Assembly (NCBI GenBank): GCA_031119395.1
Contig: JAVHYA010000001.1
Span: forward strand, 1 to 64,000
Direction: 5' to 3'
DNA length: 64,000 nucleotides
DNA from: Pseudomonadota bacterium
GTDB lineage: Bacteria > Pseudomonadota > Gammaproteobacteria > Burkholderiales > Burkholderiaceae_C
Below, in pieces: positions 36,378-47,272 of the stretch. Made by a program: the position numbers and the translations under genes. The notes below the pieces were generated by a model, which had not been told where the DNA came from, ran no database searches, and saw only the letters and a program-made list of their open reading frames with translations. How positions within the stretch are numbered: position 1 is the stretch's first letter; the number at the start of each line of letters is the position of its first letter.

Positions 36378-37547
36378 ATGACCGAGAACGTCGATTTCCT
36401 GATCATCGGGGCCGGCATCGCCGGCGCCTCGGTCGCCTACTGGCTCGCGCCCCATGGCCGCGTCGTGCTGCTGGAGCGCGAGAGCCAGCCGGGCTACCAC
36501 TCCACCGGACGCTCGGCGGCGCTCTTCATGGAAAGCTACGGCACCGCGCAGGTGCGCGCGCTCACGATGGCCAGCCGTGCCTTCCTGCAAGCCCCGCCCC
36601 AGGGCTTCAGCGAGCATCCCCTGCTCTCGCCGCGCGGCGCCGTGTTCGTCGGCACGCGCGGGCAGGAAGCCCTGCTGGAGCGGCACTGGGACGTGCTGCG
36701 CAGCGTGACGGACCGCGCGCAACGGCTGAGCCCGCAGCAGACGCACGCGATGCTTCCGGTGCTGCGGCCGGAGCCGCTCATCGGCGGCGTGTACGAGCCC
36801 GACGCGGCGGACATGGACGTGCATGCGATCCACCAGGGCTACCTGCGCGGCATGCGCCGCCACGGCGGGCGGCTGGTGTGCGACGCCGAGGTGCGCGCGA
36901 TGGCGCGCACCAGCGGCGGATGGCGCGTCGAGGCGGGCGAAACGACCTACGAGGCACCGGTGGTGCTCAACGCCGCCGGCGCCTGGGTGGACGCCGTCGC
37001 CCGGCTCGCAGGCGCCGAGCCGCTGGGCATCGAGCCGCGCCGGCGCTCCGCCTTCGTCTTCGAGCCGCCGCGCGAGATCGATTCGGCCGGCTGGCCGATG
37101 GCCATCGGGGCGGACGAGGACTGGTACTTCAAGCCCGACGCCGGAATGATGCTCGGCTCGCCCGCCAACGCCGACCCCGTGCCGCCGCAGGACGTGCAGC
37201 CCGAGGAGCTCGACATCGCGATGGCGATCCACAAGCTCGAGGAAGTGAGCACGCTCGTCATCCGTCGCCCCACACGCACCTGGGCCGGCCTGCGCTCCTT
37301 CGTCGCCGATGGCGACCTGGTCGGCGGCTTCGACGACCGGCTGCCGGGCTTCTTCTGGGTCGCGGCCCAGGGCGGCTACGGCATCCAGACCTCCGCTGCC
37401 ATGGGCGAGACCTGCGCCGCGCTGGCGCGTGGACTGCCCGTGCCCCCGCACAGCGCCGGCTTCGGCATCACGGCCGAGATGCTCTCGCCGGCGCGGCTGC
37501 GCGCACGGGCGGGCGCGGTGCCGGCCGATGCACAGCCCGCGCACTGA
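36378..37547 (+). CDS. FAD-dependent D-amino-acid oxidase/dehydrogenase-like protein
   Basis: 389 residues of the DadA/glycine-oxidase (DAO) family. The FAD Rossmann motif IIGAGIAGASVAYWLA is at residues 9-24; HSTGRSAALFMESYG, the substrate-domain middle and the second FAD block FFWVAAQGGYGIQTSAAMGE close to the end are typical. It oxidises an amine or D-amino acid to an imine/keto acid; acceptor unknown. First gene of an operon with an M81 peptidase, a dipeptide-type importer and a D-aminoacylase, which makes D-amino acids the most likely substrate. Confidence 0.82.
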   Translation: MTENVDFLIIGAGIAGASVAYWLAPHGRVVLLERESQPGYHSTGRSAALFMESYGTAQVRALTMASRAFLQAPPQGFSEHPLLSPRGAVFVGTRGQEALLERHWDVLRSVTDRAQRLSPQQTHAMLPVLRPEPLIGGVYEPDAADMDVHAIHQGYLRGMRRHGGRLVCDAEVRAMARTSGGWRVEAGETTYEAPVVLNAAGAWVDAVARLAGAEPLGIEPRRRSAFVFEPPREIDSAGWPMAIGADEDWYFKPDAGMMLGSPANADPVPPQDVQPEELDIAMAIHKLEEVSTLVIRRPTRTWAGLRSFVADGDLVGGFDDRLPGFFWVAAQGGYGIQTSAAMGETCAALARGLPVPPHSAGFGITAEMLSPARLRARAGAVPADAQPAH

Positions 37548-37593
37548 CCCCCTTTCGACAGCCAGCCTCCCGCCCCCAATCGGAGAACCCACG

Positions 37594-39057
37594 ATGCGCG
37601 TCTTCAGCGGATCCCTCGCCACCGAGACCAACACCTTCGGCCCGATGCCCACCGGCATCGCGTCGTTCCGCGACCGCGGCTACTTCGCGGCCGGCCAGCA
37701 CCCGGACAAGATGACCTTCTTCTCCGGCCCGCTGTGGGCCGCACGCCTGCGCGGCAGGGAACACGGCTGGGACCTCGTCGAAGGCATGGTCGCCGGCGCG
37801 CAACCCAGCGGCACCACCACCCGCCACGCGTACGAGACGCTGCGCGACGAGCTGCTGGCCGACCTGCGCGCCGCGCTGCCGGTGGACATGGTCGTGCTCG
37901 GCCTGCACGGCGCCATGGTGGCCGATGGCTACGACGACTGCGAAGGCGACCTGCTCGAGCGCGTGCGCGGCATCGTGGGGCCCGACGTGGTCGTGGGCGC
38001 GGAGCTCGACCCGCACAGCCACCTCACCCCGCTGATGGTCGAGCAGGCCGACCTGCTGATCGCCTTCAAGGAGTACCCGCACACCGACGTGCTGGAGCGC
38101 GGGCTGGAGCTGGTGGACCTGTGCGCGGCGCAGGTCGAGAAGAAGGTCCGGCCGACAGTGGCGGTGGTCGACTGCGAGATGGTCGTGACCATGCACACCT
38201 CGCGTGCACCGGCACGCGGCTTCGTCGATCGCATCCAGTCGCTGGAGGGCAGGGACGGGGTGCTGTCGATCTCGATCGCCCACGGCTTCCCGTGGGGCGA
38301 CGTGCCCGAGATGGGCACCAAGCTGCTGGTCTACACCGACGGCAACCAGGCGCAGGCCGATGCGCTGGCACGGCAGCTCGCCGACGAGCTCATCGCGATG
38401 CGCGAGGCGCTCACCGTGCGCTACCCGGACATCGATGCCTCGCTGGACGAGGCGCTGGCCTTCGACGGCGGGCCCGTGGTGCTGGCCGACGGGGCCGACA
38501 ACCCCGGCGGCGGCGCGGCCAGCGACAGCACCTTCATCCTGCGCCGCATGGTCGAGCGCGGCATCCGCGACGCCGCCGTCGGCCCGCTGTGGGACCCCAT
38601 TGCGGTGCGCATCGCCTTCGAGGCCGGCCAGGGCGCACGGCTGCCCATGCGCATCGGCGGCAAGATCAGCCCGTTGTCGGGCCAGCCGATGGACCTGGTG
38701 TGCCATGTGAAGGCACTGCACCCCGACATGGTGATGACAGGCCTGGCGAACACGCCCGTGCCGCTGGGCGACTGCGCCCTGGTGGAAGCCGACGGCATCG
38801 AGATCGTGCTGATCACGCTGCGCAACCAGGCGATGGGCACCGACCTGTTCACCCAGCTTGGCTGCGATCTTGCTAGCAGGAAGATCATCGTGGTCAAGTC
38901 GTCCCAGCACTTCTACGCCTCCTTCTCGAAGGTCGCCAGGCACGTCATCTACGCCGGCGCGCCGGGGGCGGTGACGCTGGACCTCAACACGCTGCCCTAC
39001 CGCAAGGCACGCCTGCCCAAGTGGCCCATCGAGGCCACCGCGGGCGCCGCCGCCTGA
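37594..39057 (+). CDS. mlrC: M81-family metallopeptidase (MlrC-like)
   Basis: 487 residues, typical of MlrC (microcystinase C) proteins. MRVFSGSLATETNTFGPMPTG, the N-terminal DUF1485 region with GLHGAMVADGYDDCEGDLLE and ELDPHSHLTP, and the C-terminal MlrC domain with DNPGGGAASDSTFILRRM are clear. MlrC cleaves linearised microcystin and Adda-type products, which contain D-amino acids; relatives hydrolyse other unusual peptide bonds. GGAGAA lies eight bases before the ATG. It is the second gene of the operon, 46 bases after the oxidoreductase. Confidence 0.88.
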   Translation: MRVFSGSLATETNTFGPMPTGIASFRDRGYFAAGQHPDKMTFFSGPLWAARLRGREHGWDLVEGMVAGAQPSGTTTRHAYETLRDELLADLRAALPVDMVVLGLHGAMVADGYDDCEGDLLERVRGIVGPDVVVGAELDPHSHLTPLMVEQADLLIAFKEYPHTDVLERGLELVDLCAAQVEKKVRPTVAVVDCEMVVTMHTSRAPARGFVDRIQSLEGRDGVLSISIAHGFPWGDVPEMGTKLLVYTDGNQAQADALARQLADELIAMREALTVRYPDIDASLDEALAFDGGPVVLADGADNPGGGAASDSTFILRRMVERGIRDAAVGPLWDPIAVRIAFEAGQGARLPMRIGGKISPLSGQPMDLVCHVKALHPDMVMTGLANTPVPLGDCALVEADGIEIVLITLRNQAMGTDLFTQLGCDLASRKIIVVKSSQHFYASFSKVARHVIYAGAPGAVTLDLNTLPYRKARLPKWPIEATAGAAA

Positions 39058-39106
39058 ACGCCTTCGCCTCGCACTTTTCGCCATCTGCCTTTTCGGAGAA
39101 CCGACG

Positions 39107-40684
39107 ATGACCCGACGCCTGCTCACCGCCCTCGCCCTGGGCGCCCTCGCCGTTTCGGCGGCCCACCTGCCCGCGGCGGCGCAGACCAAGACGCTGCGCG
39201 TCGTGGCGCATGCCGACGTGAAGATCCTCGACCCGACCTTCACGACCGCCTACATCTCGCGCAACTTCGGCTACATGGTCTACGACACGCTCTACGCGCA
39301 GGACGCGACGGGCAAGCCGCAGCCGCAGATGGTCGAGAAGCACACGACGTCCAAGGACGGCAAGCAGTGGACCTTCACGCTGCGCCCCGGCCTCAAGTTC
39401 TCCGACGGCAGCCCGGTCACTTCGGCCGACGCGGTGGCGTCGCTGCAGCGCTGGGCCGCGCGCGACAGCCTGGGCCGCGCCATGGCCGGTGTCGGTGCCG
39501 AATGGAAGGCCGTGGATGCGCGCACCTTCTCGCTGACGCTCAACGAGCCTTTCGGCATGGTGCTCGATGCGCTGGCCAAGCCCTCGGGCTTCCCGCCCGT
39601 GGTGCTGCCCGAGCGCCTGGCCAGGATGCCCGCGACCGCGCCGCTGCCAGAGGTGCTCGGCTCCGGCCCCTTCGTCTTCAAGCGCGACGAATGGGTGCCC
39701 GGCAACAAGGCGGTGTTCGTGCGCAACCCGAACTACGTGCCGCGCAGCGAACCGCCCAGCGGTCTGGCCGGCAGCAAGAAGAGCAACTTCGACCGCGTCG
39801 AATGGCTCTACCTGCCCGACTCCAACAGCGCGATCGCGGCGCTCAAGCGGGGCGAGGTCGACATCGTCGAGCAGCTCCCGCCGGACTACATCGCACCGCT
39901 GCGCGCCGACAGCAGCATCAAGGTGGGGTCGGGCGGCGCCTACCAGGGCTTCCTGGTGCTCAACCACCTCTTTCCGCCCTTCAACAACGCCAAGGCGCGC
40001 CAGGCCCTGGCCATGGCCACGAGCCAGGACAAGTTCACCGCCGGCATGGGCTATCCGCTGGACATGCGCGTGACCTACTGCGCCACCTACTTCATCTGCG
40101 GCGGGCCGAACGAGACCGCCGCGGGCGCCGAGCCCTACCGCAAGCCCGACATCGCCAAGGCCAAGGCGCTGCTGGCCGAATCGGGCTACAAGGGCGAGAA
40201 GGTGGTGCTGCTGGTGCCCACCGACGTGACCTACCTCAACGCCGAGGCGCTGGTGGCCGCGCAGACCATGCGCAGCATCGGCATGAACGTCGACATGCAG
40301 AACTCCGACTGGGCCTCCATCGGCGCGCGCCGCGCCAAGAAGGACCCGCCCGAATCCGGCGGCTGGAACATGTACGTCACCGTGGCCGGCGAGTTCGACG
40401 TCAACTCCCCCATCAGCAACGCCTACCTGAGCGCCGCCTGCGGCAACAGCCTGCCGGGCTGGCCCTGCGACAAGCAGCTCGACGAGTTGCGCACCGCATG
40501 GATCAAGGAAACCATTCCCGCCAAGCGCAAGGAACTCCTCGACGCCTTCCAGGCGCGGGCCTACGAGGCCATCCCCTACGTCAACGCCGGCCAGTACTCG
40601 GCCGCCTACGCCGCGCGTGCGAGCCTGAAGGGCCTGGACAAGCTGTGGGCGGGCATGCCGGTGGTCTGGGCGCTGGACAAGTAG
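39107..40684 (+). CDS. dppA: Peptide-type (family 5) ABC substrate-binding protein
   Basis: 525 residues with a Sec signal peptide (cut after LPAAA) and the SBP_bac_5 fold: LRVVAHADVKILDPTFTTAY, QMVEKHTTSKDGKQWTFTLR, PGLKFSDGSPVTSADAVASL. This family binds di- and oligopeptides, nickel, glutathione or related ligands. The gene is followed directly by two permease and two ATPase genes, a full importer. The dppA symbol marks the family, not a proven ligand; a D-amino-acid-containing or N-acyl peptide fits the operon. Confidence 0.88.
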   Translation: MTRRLLTALALGALAVSAAHLPAAAQTKTLRVVAHADVKILDPTFTTAYISRNFGYMVYDTLYAQDATGKPQPQMVEKHTTSKDGKQWTFTLRPGLKFSDGSPVTSADAVASLQRWAARDSLGRAMAGVGAEWKAVDARTFSLTLNEPFGMVLDALAKPSGFPPVVLPERLARMPATAPLPEVLGSGPFVFKRDEWVPGNKAVFVRNPNYVPRSEPPSGLAGSKKSNFDRVEWLYLPDSNSAIAALKRGEVDIVEQLPPDYIAPLRADSSIKVGSGGAYQGFLVLNHLFPPFNNAKARQALAMATSQDKFTAGMGYPLDMRVTYCATYFICGGPNETAAGAEPYRKPDIAKAKALLAESGYKGEKVVLLVPTDVTYLNAEALVAAQTMRSIGMNVDMQNSDWASIGARRAKKDPPESGGWNMYVTVAGEFDVNSPISNAYLSAACGNSLPGWPCDKQLDELRTAWIKETIPAKRKELLDAFQARAYEAIPYVNAGQYSAAYAARASLKGLDKLWAGMPVVWALDK

Positions 40685-40718
40685 CGCGCGCGCGGCCGGC
40701 CACGGGATTCACGACGCC

Positions 40719-41654
40719 ATGGGTTATCTCCTGCGACGACTGGCGGCCACGCTGCCCGTGATGGCCGTGGTGGCCGTGGTCGTCTTCCTGCTCATCCACC
40801 TGTCGCCCGGCGATCCGGCCGCGCTCATCGCCGGCGACCTGGCGACGGGCGAGGACATCGCCAAGCTGCGCATCGCGCTGGGCCTGGACAAGCCGCTGTG
40901 GGAGCAGTTCGTGCTCTGGCTCGGGCGCCTGGCGACGGGCGACCTCGGCACCTCCATCTTCACGCAGGTGCCGGTGTCGCAGCTGCTCGGCCAGCGCCTG
41001 GAGCCCACGGTGTCCATCGCCGCGCTGACGATGCTGCTGACGCTGCTGGTGGCGGTGCCGCTGGGCACGCTCGCCGCCTACCGCGCGGGCACCTGGATCG
41101 ACCGCCTGGTGATGCTCTTCGCGGTGCTCGCCTTCTCGATGCCCGTGTTCCTGGTCGGCTACCTGCTGGTCTATGCCTTCGCCATCCAGCTGCCCTGGTT
41201 CCCGGTGCAGGGCTACACCCGGTTCGCCGAAGGCCCCGGCGCCTGGCTGCGCGGCCTCGTGCTGCCCTGCGTGAACCTGGCGCTGGTGTACATCGCCCTC
41301 GTGACGCGCATGACCCGGGCCACGGTCCTCGAGGTGCTGAACGAGGACTACATCCGCACCGCGCGTGCCAAGGGCCTGGGCGTGCTGCCCGTGCTGGGCC
41401 ACGCGCTGCGCAACGCCGCCATCCCCATCGCCACCACGGTCGGCGTCGGCGTCGCGCTGCTGATCGGCGGCGTGGTGGTCACCGAGACGGTGTTCGCCAT
41501 TCCCGGCGTCGGCCGGCTGGTGATCGATTCGGTGCAGCGGCACGACTACCCCGTCATCCAGAGCGTGCTGCTGATCTCGGCCGGCGTCTACGTGCTCATC
41601 AACCTGCTGATCGACCTGAGCTACCGGCTCTTCGACCCCCGCATCCAGTACTGA
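40719..41654 (+). CDS. dppB: Peptide-type ABC transporter permease 1
   Basis: 311 residues with six membrane helices and the DppB opening MGYLLRRLAATLPVMAVVAV, LIHLSPGDPAALIAGD, and the ATPase-contact loop NEDYIRTARAKGLGVLPVLG. It is two bases before the second permease gene. It forms half of the inner-membrane channel. Confidence 0.93.
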   Translation: MGYLLRRLAATLPVMAVVAVVVFLLIHLSPGDPAALIAGDLATGEDIAKLRIALGLDKPLWEQFVLWLGRLATGDLGTSIFTQVPVSQLLGQRLEPTVSIAALTMLLTLLVAVPLGTLAAYRAGTWIDRLVMLFAVLAFSMPVFLVGYLLVYAFAIQLPWFPVQGYTRFAEGPGAWLRGLVLPCVNLALVYIALVTRMTRATVLEVLNEDYIRTARAKGLGVLPVLGHALRNAAIPIATTVGVGVALLIGGVVVTETVFAIPGVGRLVIDSVQRHDYPVIQSVLLISAGVYVLINLLIDLSYRLFDPRIQY

Positions 41655-41656
41655 CC

Positions 41657-42547
41657 ATGTCCGCCCTGCCCACGACGACGCCGGCGGCTGCGCCGCCGGA
41701 CGACATCCCCTTCGTGCTGCCGCGCTTTCGCTGGGCGCGCAAGCACCCGACGCTGATCGCCGGCGCGCTGCTCCTGATCGCGGTGTCCGCCCTGTCCCTG
41801 CTCGCACCCTGGATCGCCACCCACGACCCGCAGGACATGGACGTGCTCGCCCGCATGCAGCCCGCCTCCGCCGAGCACTGGTTCGGGACCGACGCGCTGG
41901 GCCGCGACGTGTTCAGCCGCGCGGTGTGGGGCGGGCGCGTCTCGATGATCGTGGGCCTGTCCGTCGGCGCGCTCGCGACCGTGCTGGGCATCGTGCTGGG
42001 GCTGTTCGCGGGCTTCGTGCGCTGGGCCGACGCCTTCGTCATGCGCATCATGGACGGCCTCATGGCGATCCCCGGCATCCTGCTGGCCATCGCGCTGATG
42101 GCGGTCACCCAGGCCAGCCTGACCACGGTGATCGTGGCGATCACGGTGCCCGAGATTCCGCGCGTGACGCGGCTGGTGCGATCGCTGGCCCTCACCCTGC
42201 GCGAGCAGCTCTTCGTCGAGGCCGCGCACGCCGTCGGCACGCGGCTGCCGGTGATCCTCGTGCGGCACGTGCTGCCGAACATGGTCGCGCCGCTGATCGT
42301 GCAGGCCACCTTCGTCGCGGCGGCGGCCGTGCTCACCGAGGCCGCGCTGTCCTTCCTCGGCGTGGGCGTGCCGGCGCAGACGCCGAGCTGGGGCAACATG
42401 ATGGCCGAGGGGCGCAACTTCGTCGCCGTGGCCTTCCACATCATCCTGTACCCGGGCATCCTGCTGGCGATCACCGTGCTGGCGATCAACATGCTCGGCG
42501 ACGGCCTGCGCGACGCGCTCGACCCGCGCCTCGCGCGCCAACTCTGA
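41657..42547 (+). CDS. dppC: Peptide-type ABC transporter permease 2
   Basis: 296 residues with the DppC features [20 protein letters not shown], the ATPase-contact loop [20 protein letters not shown] and [20 protein letters not shown]; about six membrane helices after a cytoplasmic N-terminus of about 30 residues. Second half of the channel. Confidence 0.93.
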   Translation: MSALPTTTPAAAPPDDIPFVLPRFRWARKHPTLIAGALLLIAVSALSLLAPWIATHDPQDMDVLARMQPASAEHWFGTDALGRDVFSRAVWGGRVSMIVGLSVGALATVLGIVLGLFAGFVRWADAFVMRIMDGLMAIPGILLAIALMAVTQASLTTVIVAITVPEIPRVTRLVRSLALTLREQLFVEAAHAVGTRLPVILVRHVLPNMVAPLIVQATFVAAAAVLTEAALSFLGVGVPAQTPSWGNMMAEGRNFVAVAFHIILYPGILLAITVLAINMLGDGLRDALDPRLARQL

Positions 42548-42563
42548 ACGCGGGAGCCCCACG

Positions 42564-43594
<1,031 letters not shown>

Positions 43595-43598
<4 letters not shown>

Positions 43599-44602
43599 CC
43601 ACGATCCGGAGCGCGGCCCCGCCCGGCGCCGCCACCCTGCTCAAGGTGTCCCGGCTGCGCAAGCACTACACGGTGCCCAAGCGCTGGCTGGCACCGGCCA
43701 GGCCACCCGTCCAGGCGGTGGACGACGTGTCCTTCGAGGTCGCCCGCGGCGAGACCCTGTCCCTCGTGGGCGAGTCGGGTTGCGGCAAGACCACCACCGC
43801 CAAGTCGGTCATGCGCCTCATCGAGCCGACCTCGGGCTCGGTGCAGCTCGACGGCGAGGAGCTCACCGCACTGAGCGCCGAGCAGATGCGCCTGCGCCGC
43901 CGCGACGTGCAGATCATCTTCCAGGACCCGTACGCCTCGCTGAGCCCGCGCCTGCCGGCCGGCGAGATCGTGGCCGAGCCATTGAAGAACTTCGGCATGA
44001 GTTCGGCCCGCGAGCGGCGCGAGCGCGTCGACTGGCTCTTCGGCAAGGTCGGCCTGCGCCCCGAGGCGACCCGGAAGTACCCGCACGAGTTCTCGGGCGG
44101 GCAGCGCCAGCGCCTGGGCATCGCCCGCGCACTGGCCCTCAACCCGAAGCTGATCGTGTGCGACGAGCCGGTCTCGGCGCTGGACGTGTCGGTGCAGGCG
44201 CAGGTGGTGAACCTGCTGATGGACCTGCAGGCCGAGTTCGGCATCGCCTACCTCTTCGTCGCGCACGACCTGGCGGTGGTGCGGCACATCAGCCACCGGG
44301 TGGCGGTGATGTACCTGGGCCGCATCGTCGAGATCGCGGACCGCGACACGCTGTTCTCGGCGCCGCGCCATCCCTACACCGAGATCCTCCTGTCCGCCGT
44401 GCCGGTGCCCGACCCGCGCACGCCCTCGAAGCGGATGCTGCTGCAGGGCGACCCGCCGAGCCCCGCCAATCCGCCGAGCGGCTGCCGCTTCCACACGCGG
44501 TGCCCGCTGGCCCAGCCGGTGTGCAGGACCGAGGCGCCCGTCCTGTCGCCCCGGCCGTCCGATTCGTCCGCAGGCCACCACGTCGCCTGCCATTTCCGCT
44601 GA
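43595..44602 (+). CDS. dppF: Peptide-type ABC transporter ATPase 2
   Basis: 335 residues: Walker [11 protein letters not shown], signature [16 protein letters not shown], Walker [13 protein letters not shown] and the C-terminal oligopeptide-ABC extension with cysteines ([15 protein letters not shown]). It starts within the stop of dppD, so the two ATPases are translationally coupled, and lies 32 bases before the D-aminoacylase gene. Confidence 0.93.
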
Positions 44603-44634
44603 GCCCACGCCACCCGGCCGCCACGAAGGAAACC

Positions 44635-46104
44635 ATGTCCGAGACCACCACGCCCCCCACCCACTACGACCTGCTGATCCGAGGCGGCACGGTCATCGAC
44701 GGCAGCAAGGCGCCGCGCTTCGCCGCCGACGTCGGGATCATCGGCGATCGCATCGCCGCCATCGGCCAGCTCGCGGGCCACACGGCAGAGCGCACGCTCG
44801 ACGCCACGGGCCGCATCGTCGCCCCCGGCTTCATCGATTCGCACACGCACGACGACCAGGCCGTGCTCTCGCAGGCGGCCATGCCCTTCAAGGTGTCGCA
44901 GGGCGTCACCACCGTCGTGGCGGGCAACTGCGGCATCAGCGCCGCGCCGCTGCGCCAGGACATGGACCTGCCCATGCCGCTGAGCCTCATCGACACCCCG
45001 GCCGAGGGCCGCTTCACCACCTTCCGCGCCTACCTCGATGCCCTGCGCGCCAGCCCGTCGTCGGTCAACGTCGCGGCCATGGTCGGCCACTCGACCTTGC
45101 GCGCCGTGACGATGCAGGACCTCGACCGCGTCGCGACCGACGAGGAGATCGCCGCCATGCAGGCGCTGGTCGAGGAAGCCATGCAGGCCGGAGCGATCGG
45201 CCTGTCCACCGGCACCTTCTACCCGCCGGCCGTCAAGGCCACGACCGAGGAGATCATCGAGGTGTGCCGCCCGCTCAGCGCGCGCAAGGCGCTGTACGTC
45301 ACCCACATGCGCGACGAGGCCGAGAAGGTCATGGAGTCGCTCGAGGAGACTTTCCACATCGGCCGCGCCCTCGACGTGCCGGTGGTCGTGTCGCACCACA
45401 AGGTGCAGCGCGAGCCCAACTTCGGCAAGACCCGGATCACCCTGCCCTTCATCCGCGACGCGATGAAGCATCAGTGCATCGGCCTCGACTGCTACCCCTA
45501 CACGGCCGGCTCGACCATGATCCGCACCGACCGCGGCATGCTCGACGGCCGGGTGCTGATCGCCGGCAGCGAGCCGCACCCCGAATGCGCCGGCCGCGAC
45601 CTGGCCGACATCGCGCGCGAATGGGGTGTCGACAAGGAGGAGGCGGCAAGGCGCCTGCAGCCGGGCAGCGCCATCTACTTCCAGATGGACGAGGACGACG
45701 TGCAGCGCATCCTCGCCTTCGACGAGACCATGATCGGCTCCGACGGCATCCCGGTCGGCGAGAAGCCGCACCCGCGGCTGTGGGGCACCTTCCCGCGCGT
45801 GCTCGGCCACTACAGCCGCGACGTCGGGCTGTTCCCGCTGGAGACCGCGGTGTGGAAGATGACCGGGCTCACGGCGCGCAACTTCGGGCTGCACGAGCGC
45901 GGCACGCTGAAGGTCGGGCATCACGCGGACGTCGTGGTCTTCGACGCCGGCACGGTGCGCGACGCCGCCGACTACGCGGCGCCCACGCGCCCCGCCGAAG
46001 GCATCGACACCGTCATCGTCAACGGCACCGTGACCTGGGAGAACGGCGCCCACAGCGGTGCCCGCAACGGGCAGGTCATCACGCGCCGGAACGCCGCCGC
46101 GTGA
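44635..46104 (+). CDS. N-acyl-D-amino-acid deacylase (D-aminoacylase family)
   Basis: 489 residues of the amidohydrolase superfamily. The metal motif is FIDSHTHDDQAV (about residue 67), the bridging cysteine VVAGNCGISAAP (about 101), then AGAIGLSTGTFYPPA, VTHMRDEAEKV and VVSHHKVQ, and MIGSDGIPVGEKPHPR with the late catalytic Asp; all are typical of D-aminoacylases, which release D-amino acids from N-acyl derivatives (dihydroorotase-like relatives are the alternative). Last gene of the operon; its product would feed the FAD oxidase encoded first. Confidence 0.88.
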   Translation: MSETTTPPTHYDLLIRGGTVIDGSKAPRFAADVGIIGDRIAAIGQLAGHTAERTLDATGRIVAPGFIDSHTHDDQAVLSQAAMPFKVSQGVTTVVAGNCGISAAPLRQDMDLPMPLSLIDTPAEGRFTTFRAYLDALRASPSSVNVAAMVGHSTLRAVTMQDLDRVATDEEIAAMQALVEEAMQAGAIGLSTGTFYPPAVKATTEEIIEVCRPLSARKALYVTHMRDEAEKVMESLEETFHIGRALDVPVVVSHHKVQREPNFGKTRITLPFIRDAMKHQCIGLDCYPYTAGSTMIRTDRGMLDGRVLIAGSEPHPECAGRDLADIAREWGVDKEEAARRLQPGSAIYFQMDEDDVQRILAFDETMIGSDGIPVGEKPHPRLWGTFPRVLGHYSRDVGLFPLETAVWKMTGLTARNFGLHERGTLKVGHHADVVVFDAGTVRDAADYAAPTRPAEGIDTVIVNGTVTWENGAHSGARNGQVITRRNAAA

Positions 46105-46154
46105 GCCGGCGCTGACGGGACGCCGCCCGGCGCTCCGGCCGCCCGCTGGCGGCC

Positions 46155-47180
46155 TCAGGCCGCGGCCAGCCGCTGCCTGGCCAGCCGCGTGCCCTCGGCC
46201 AGGGCCTGCAGCTTGCGCCAGGCGACGTCGCGGCCCATGGGCGCCAGGCCGCAGTTGGTGCAGGGAAACAGCCGCTCCTTCGGCACGAACTGAAGCGCGC
46301 GGCCGATGGTGTCCGCCACTTCCTCGGGCGTCTCGACCACGTCGCTGGCCACGTCGATCACGCCGACCATCACGTCCTTGCCGGCCAGCAGCTTCATGAG
46401 GTCGGGCGGCACGTGGGAGTGGATGCACTCCAGGCTGACCTGGTCGATGCTGCTGCGTGCCAGGGCAGGAAACACCGCCTCGTACTGGCGCCATTCGTCG
46501 CCGAGCGTCTGCTTCCAGTCGGTGTTGGCCTTGATGCCGTAGCCGTAGCAGATGTGCACCGCGGTCGTGCAGGTCAGGCCCTGCGCGGCGCGTTCGAGCG
46601 CCTTCACGCCCCAGTCCGCGGCGTCCTTCATGTAGACATTGAAGGCGGGTTCGTCGAACTGGATGATGTCGACGCCGTCCGCCTGCAGTGCAAGCGCCTC
46701 CTGGTTGAGCAGTTCGGCGAACGCGAAGGCCATCTTCACCTTGTCGCCATAGAAGCGGTCGGCCACGGTGTCGACGATGGTCATGGGGCCGGGCAAGGTG
46801 AACTTCAGCTTCTTCTTGGTGTGCGCGCGGGCCAGCCGGGCCTCGAAGGCATGCACCCGGCCCTTCAGGCGAAGCGCCGCCACCACCTGCGGGACCATCG
46901 CGTCGTAGCGGTTGTCGCGGATGCCCATCTTCACCTTGTGCTCGAAGTCGATGCCCTCGACCTGCTCCAGGAATCCGTGCACGAAGTGCTGGCGCGACTG
47001 TTCGCCGTCGCCCACGATGTCCAGGCCCGCGTCTTCCTGGGCCTTGATCCACAGCAGCGTGGCGTCGGCCTTGGCCTGGAGAAGCGCGTCGCCCTCCGCG
47101 CGCCACTGCGGCCAGAGCTTGTTGGTTTCGGCCAGCCAGGCGGGTTTGGGCAGGCTGCCGGCGATGGAGGTTTCGAACAT
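46155..47180 (-). CDS. mesD: Core (folate-independent) methionine synthase, MesD family
   Basis: 341 residues, matching only the C-terminal catalytic half of cobalamin-independent MetE (about 750). Zinc ligands are visible: His209 and Cys211 in VHICYG, Glu251 in SLECIHSH and the Cys307/Cys310 pair in PCTNCGLAPMG; ADGVDIIQFDEPAFN binds homocysteine in the family. Price and colleagues named short aerobic enzymes of this kind MesD and reported that they need a DUF1852 partner and oxygen, but neither methyl-folate nor cobalamin. The next gene upstream is exactly DUF1852. ATG at 47180 follows AAAGGAA. Confidence 0.87.
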   Translation of the reverse strand: MFETSIAGSLPKPAWLAETNKLWPQWRAEGDALLQAKADATLLWIKAQEDAGLDIVGDGEQSRQHFVHGFLEQVEGIDFEHKVKMGIRDNRYDAMVPQVVAALRLKGRVHAFEARLARAHTKKKLKFTLPGPMTIVDTVADRFYGDKVKMAFAFAELLNQEALALQADGVDIIQFDEPAFNVYMKDAADWGVKALERAAQGLTCTTAVHICYGYGIKANTDWKQTLGDEWRQYEAVFPALARSSIDQVSLECIHSHVPPDLMKLLAGKDVMVGVIDVASDVVETPEEVADTIGRALQFVPKERLFPCTNCGLAPMGRDVAWRKLQALAEGTRLARQRLAAA

Positions 47181-47272
47181 CGGGGAATTCCTTTCAAGGG
47201 ACGATCGGTGGGACGAGCGGGAGTCGGCCCCTGCTGCCCGGGCAGCCAGGGGGTCGCGGGCCAGGCGGGTGG

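Noticed and set aside
46155-47180. Truncated or broken metE
   Set aside because: The frame is intact with its own start, ribosome site and all zinc ligands, and the DUF1852 partner lies beside it, so a short core synthase (MesD) explains it better than decay.
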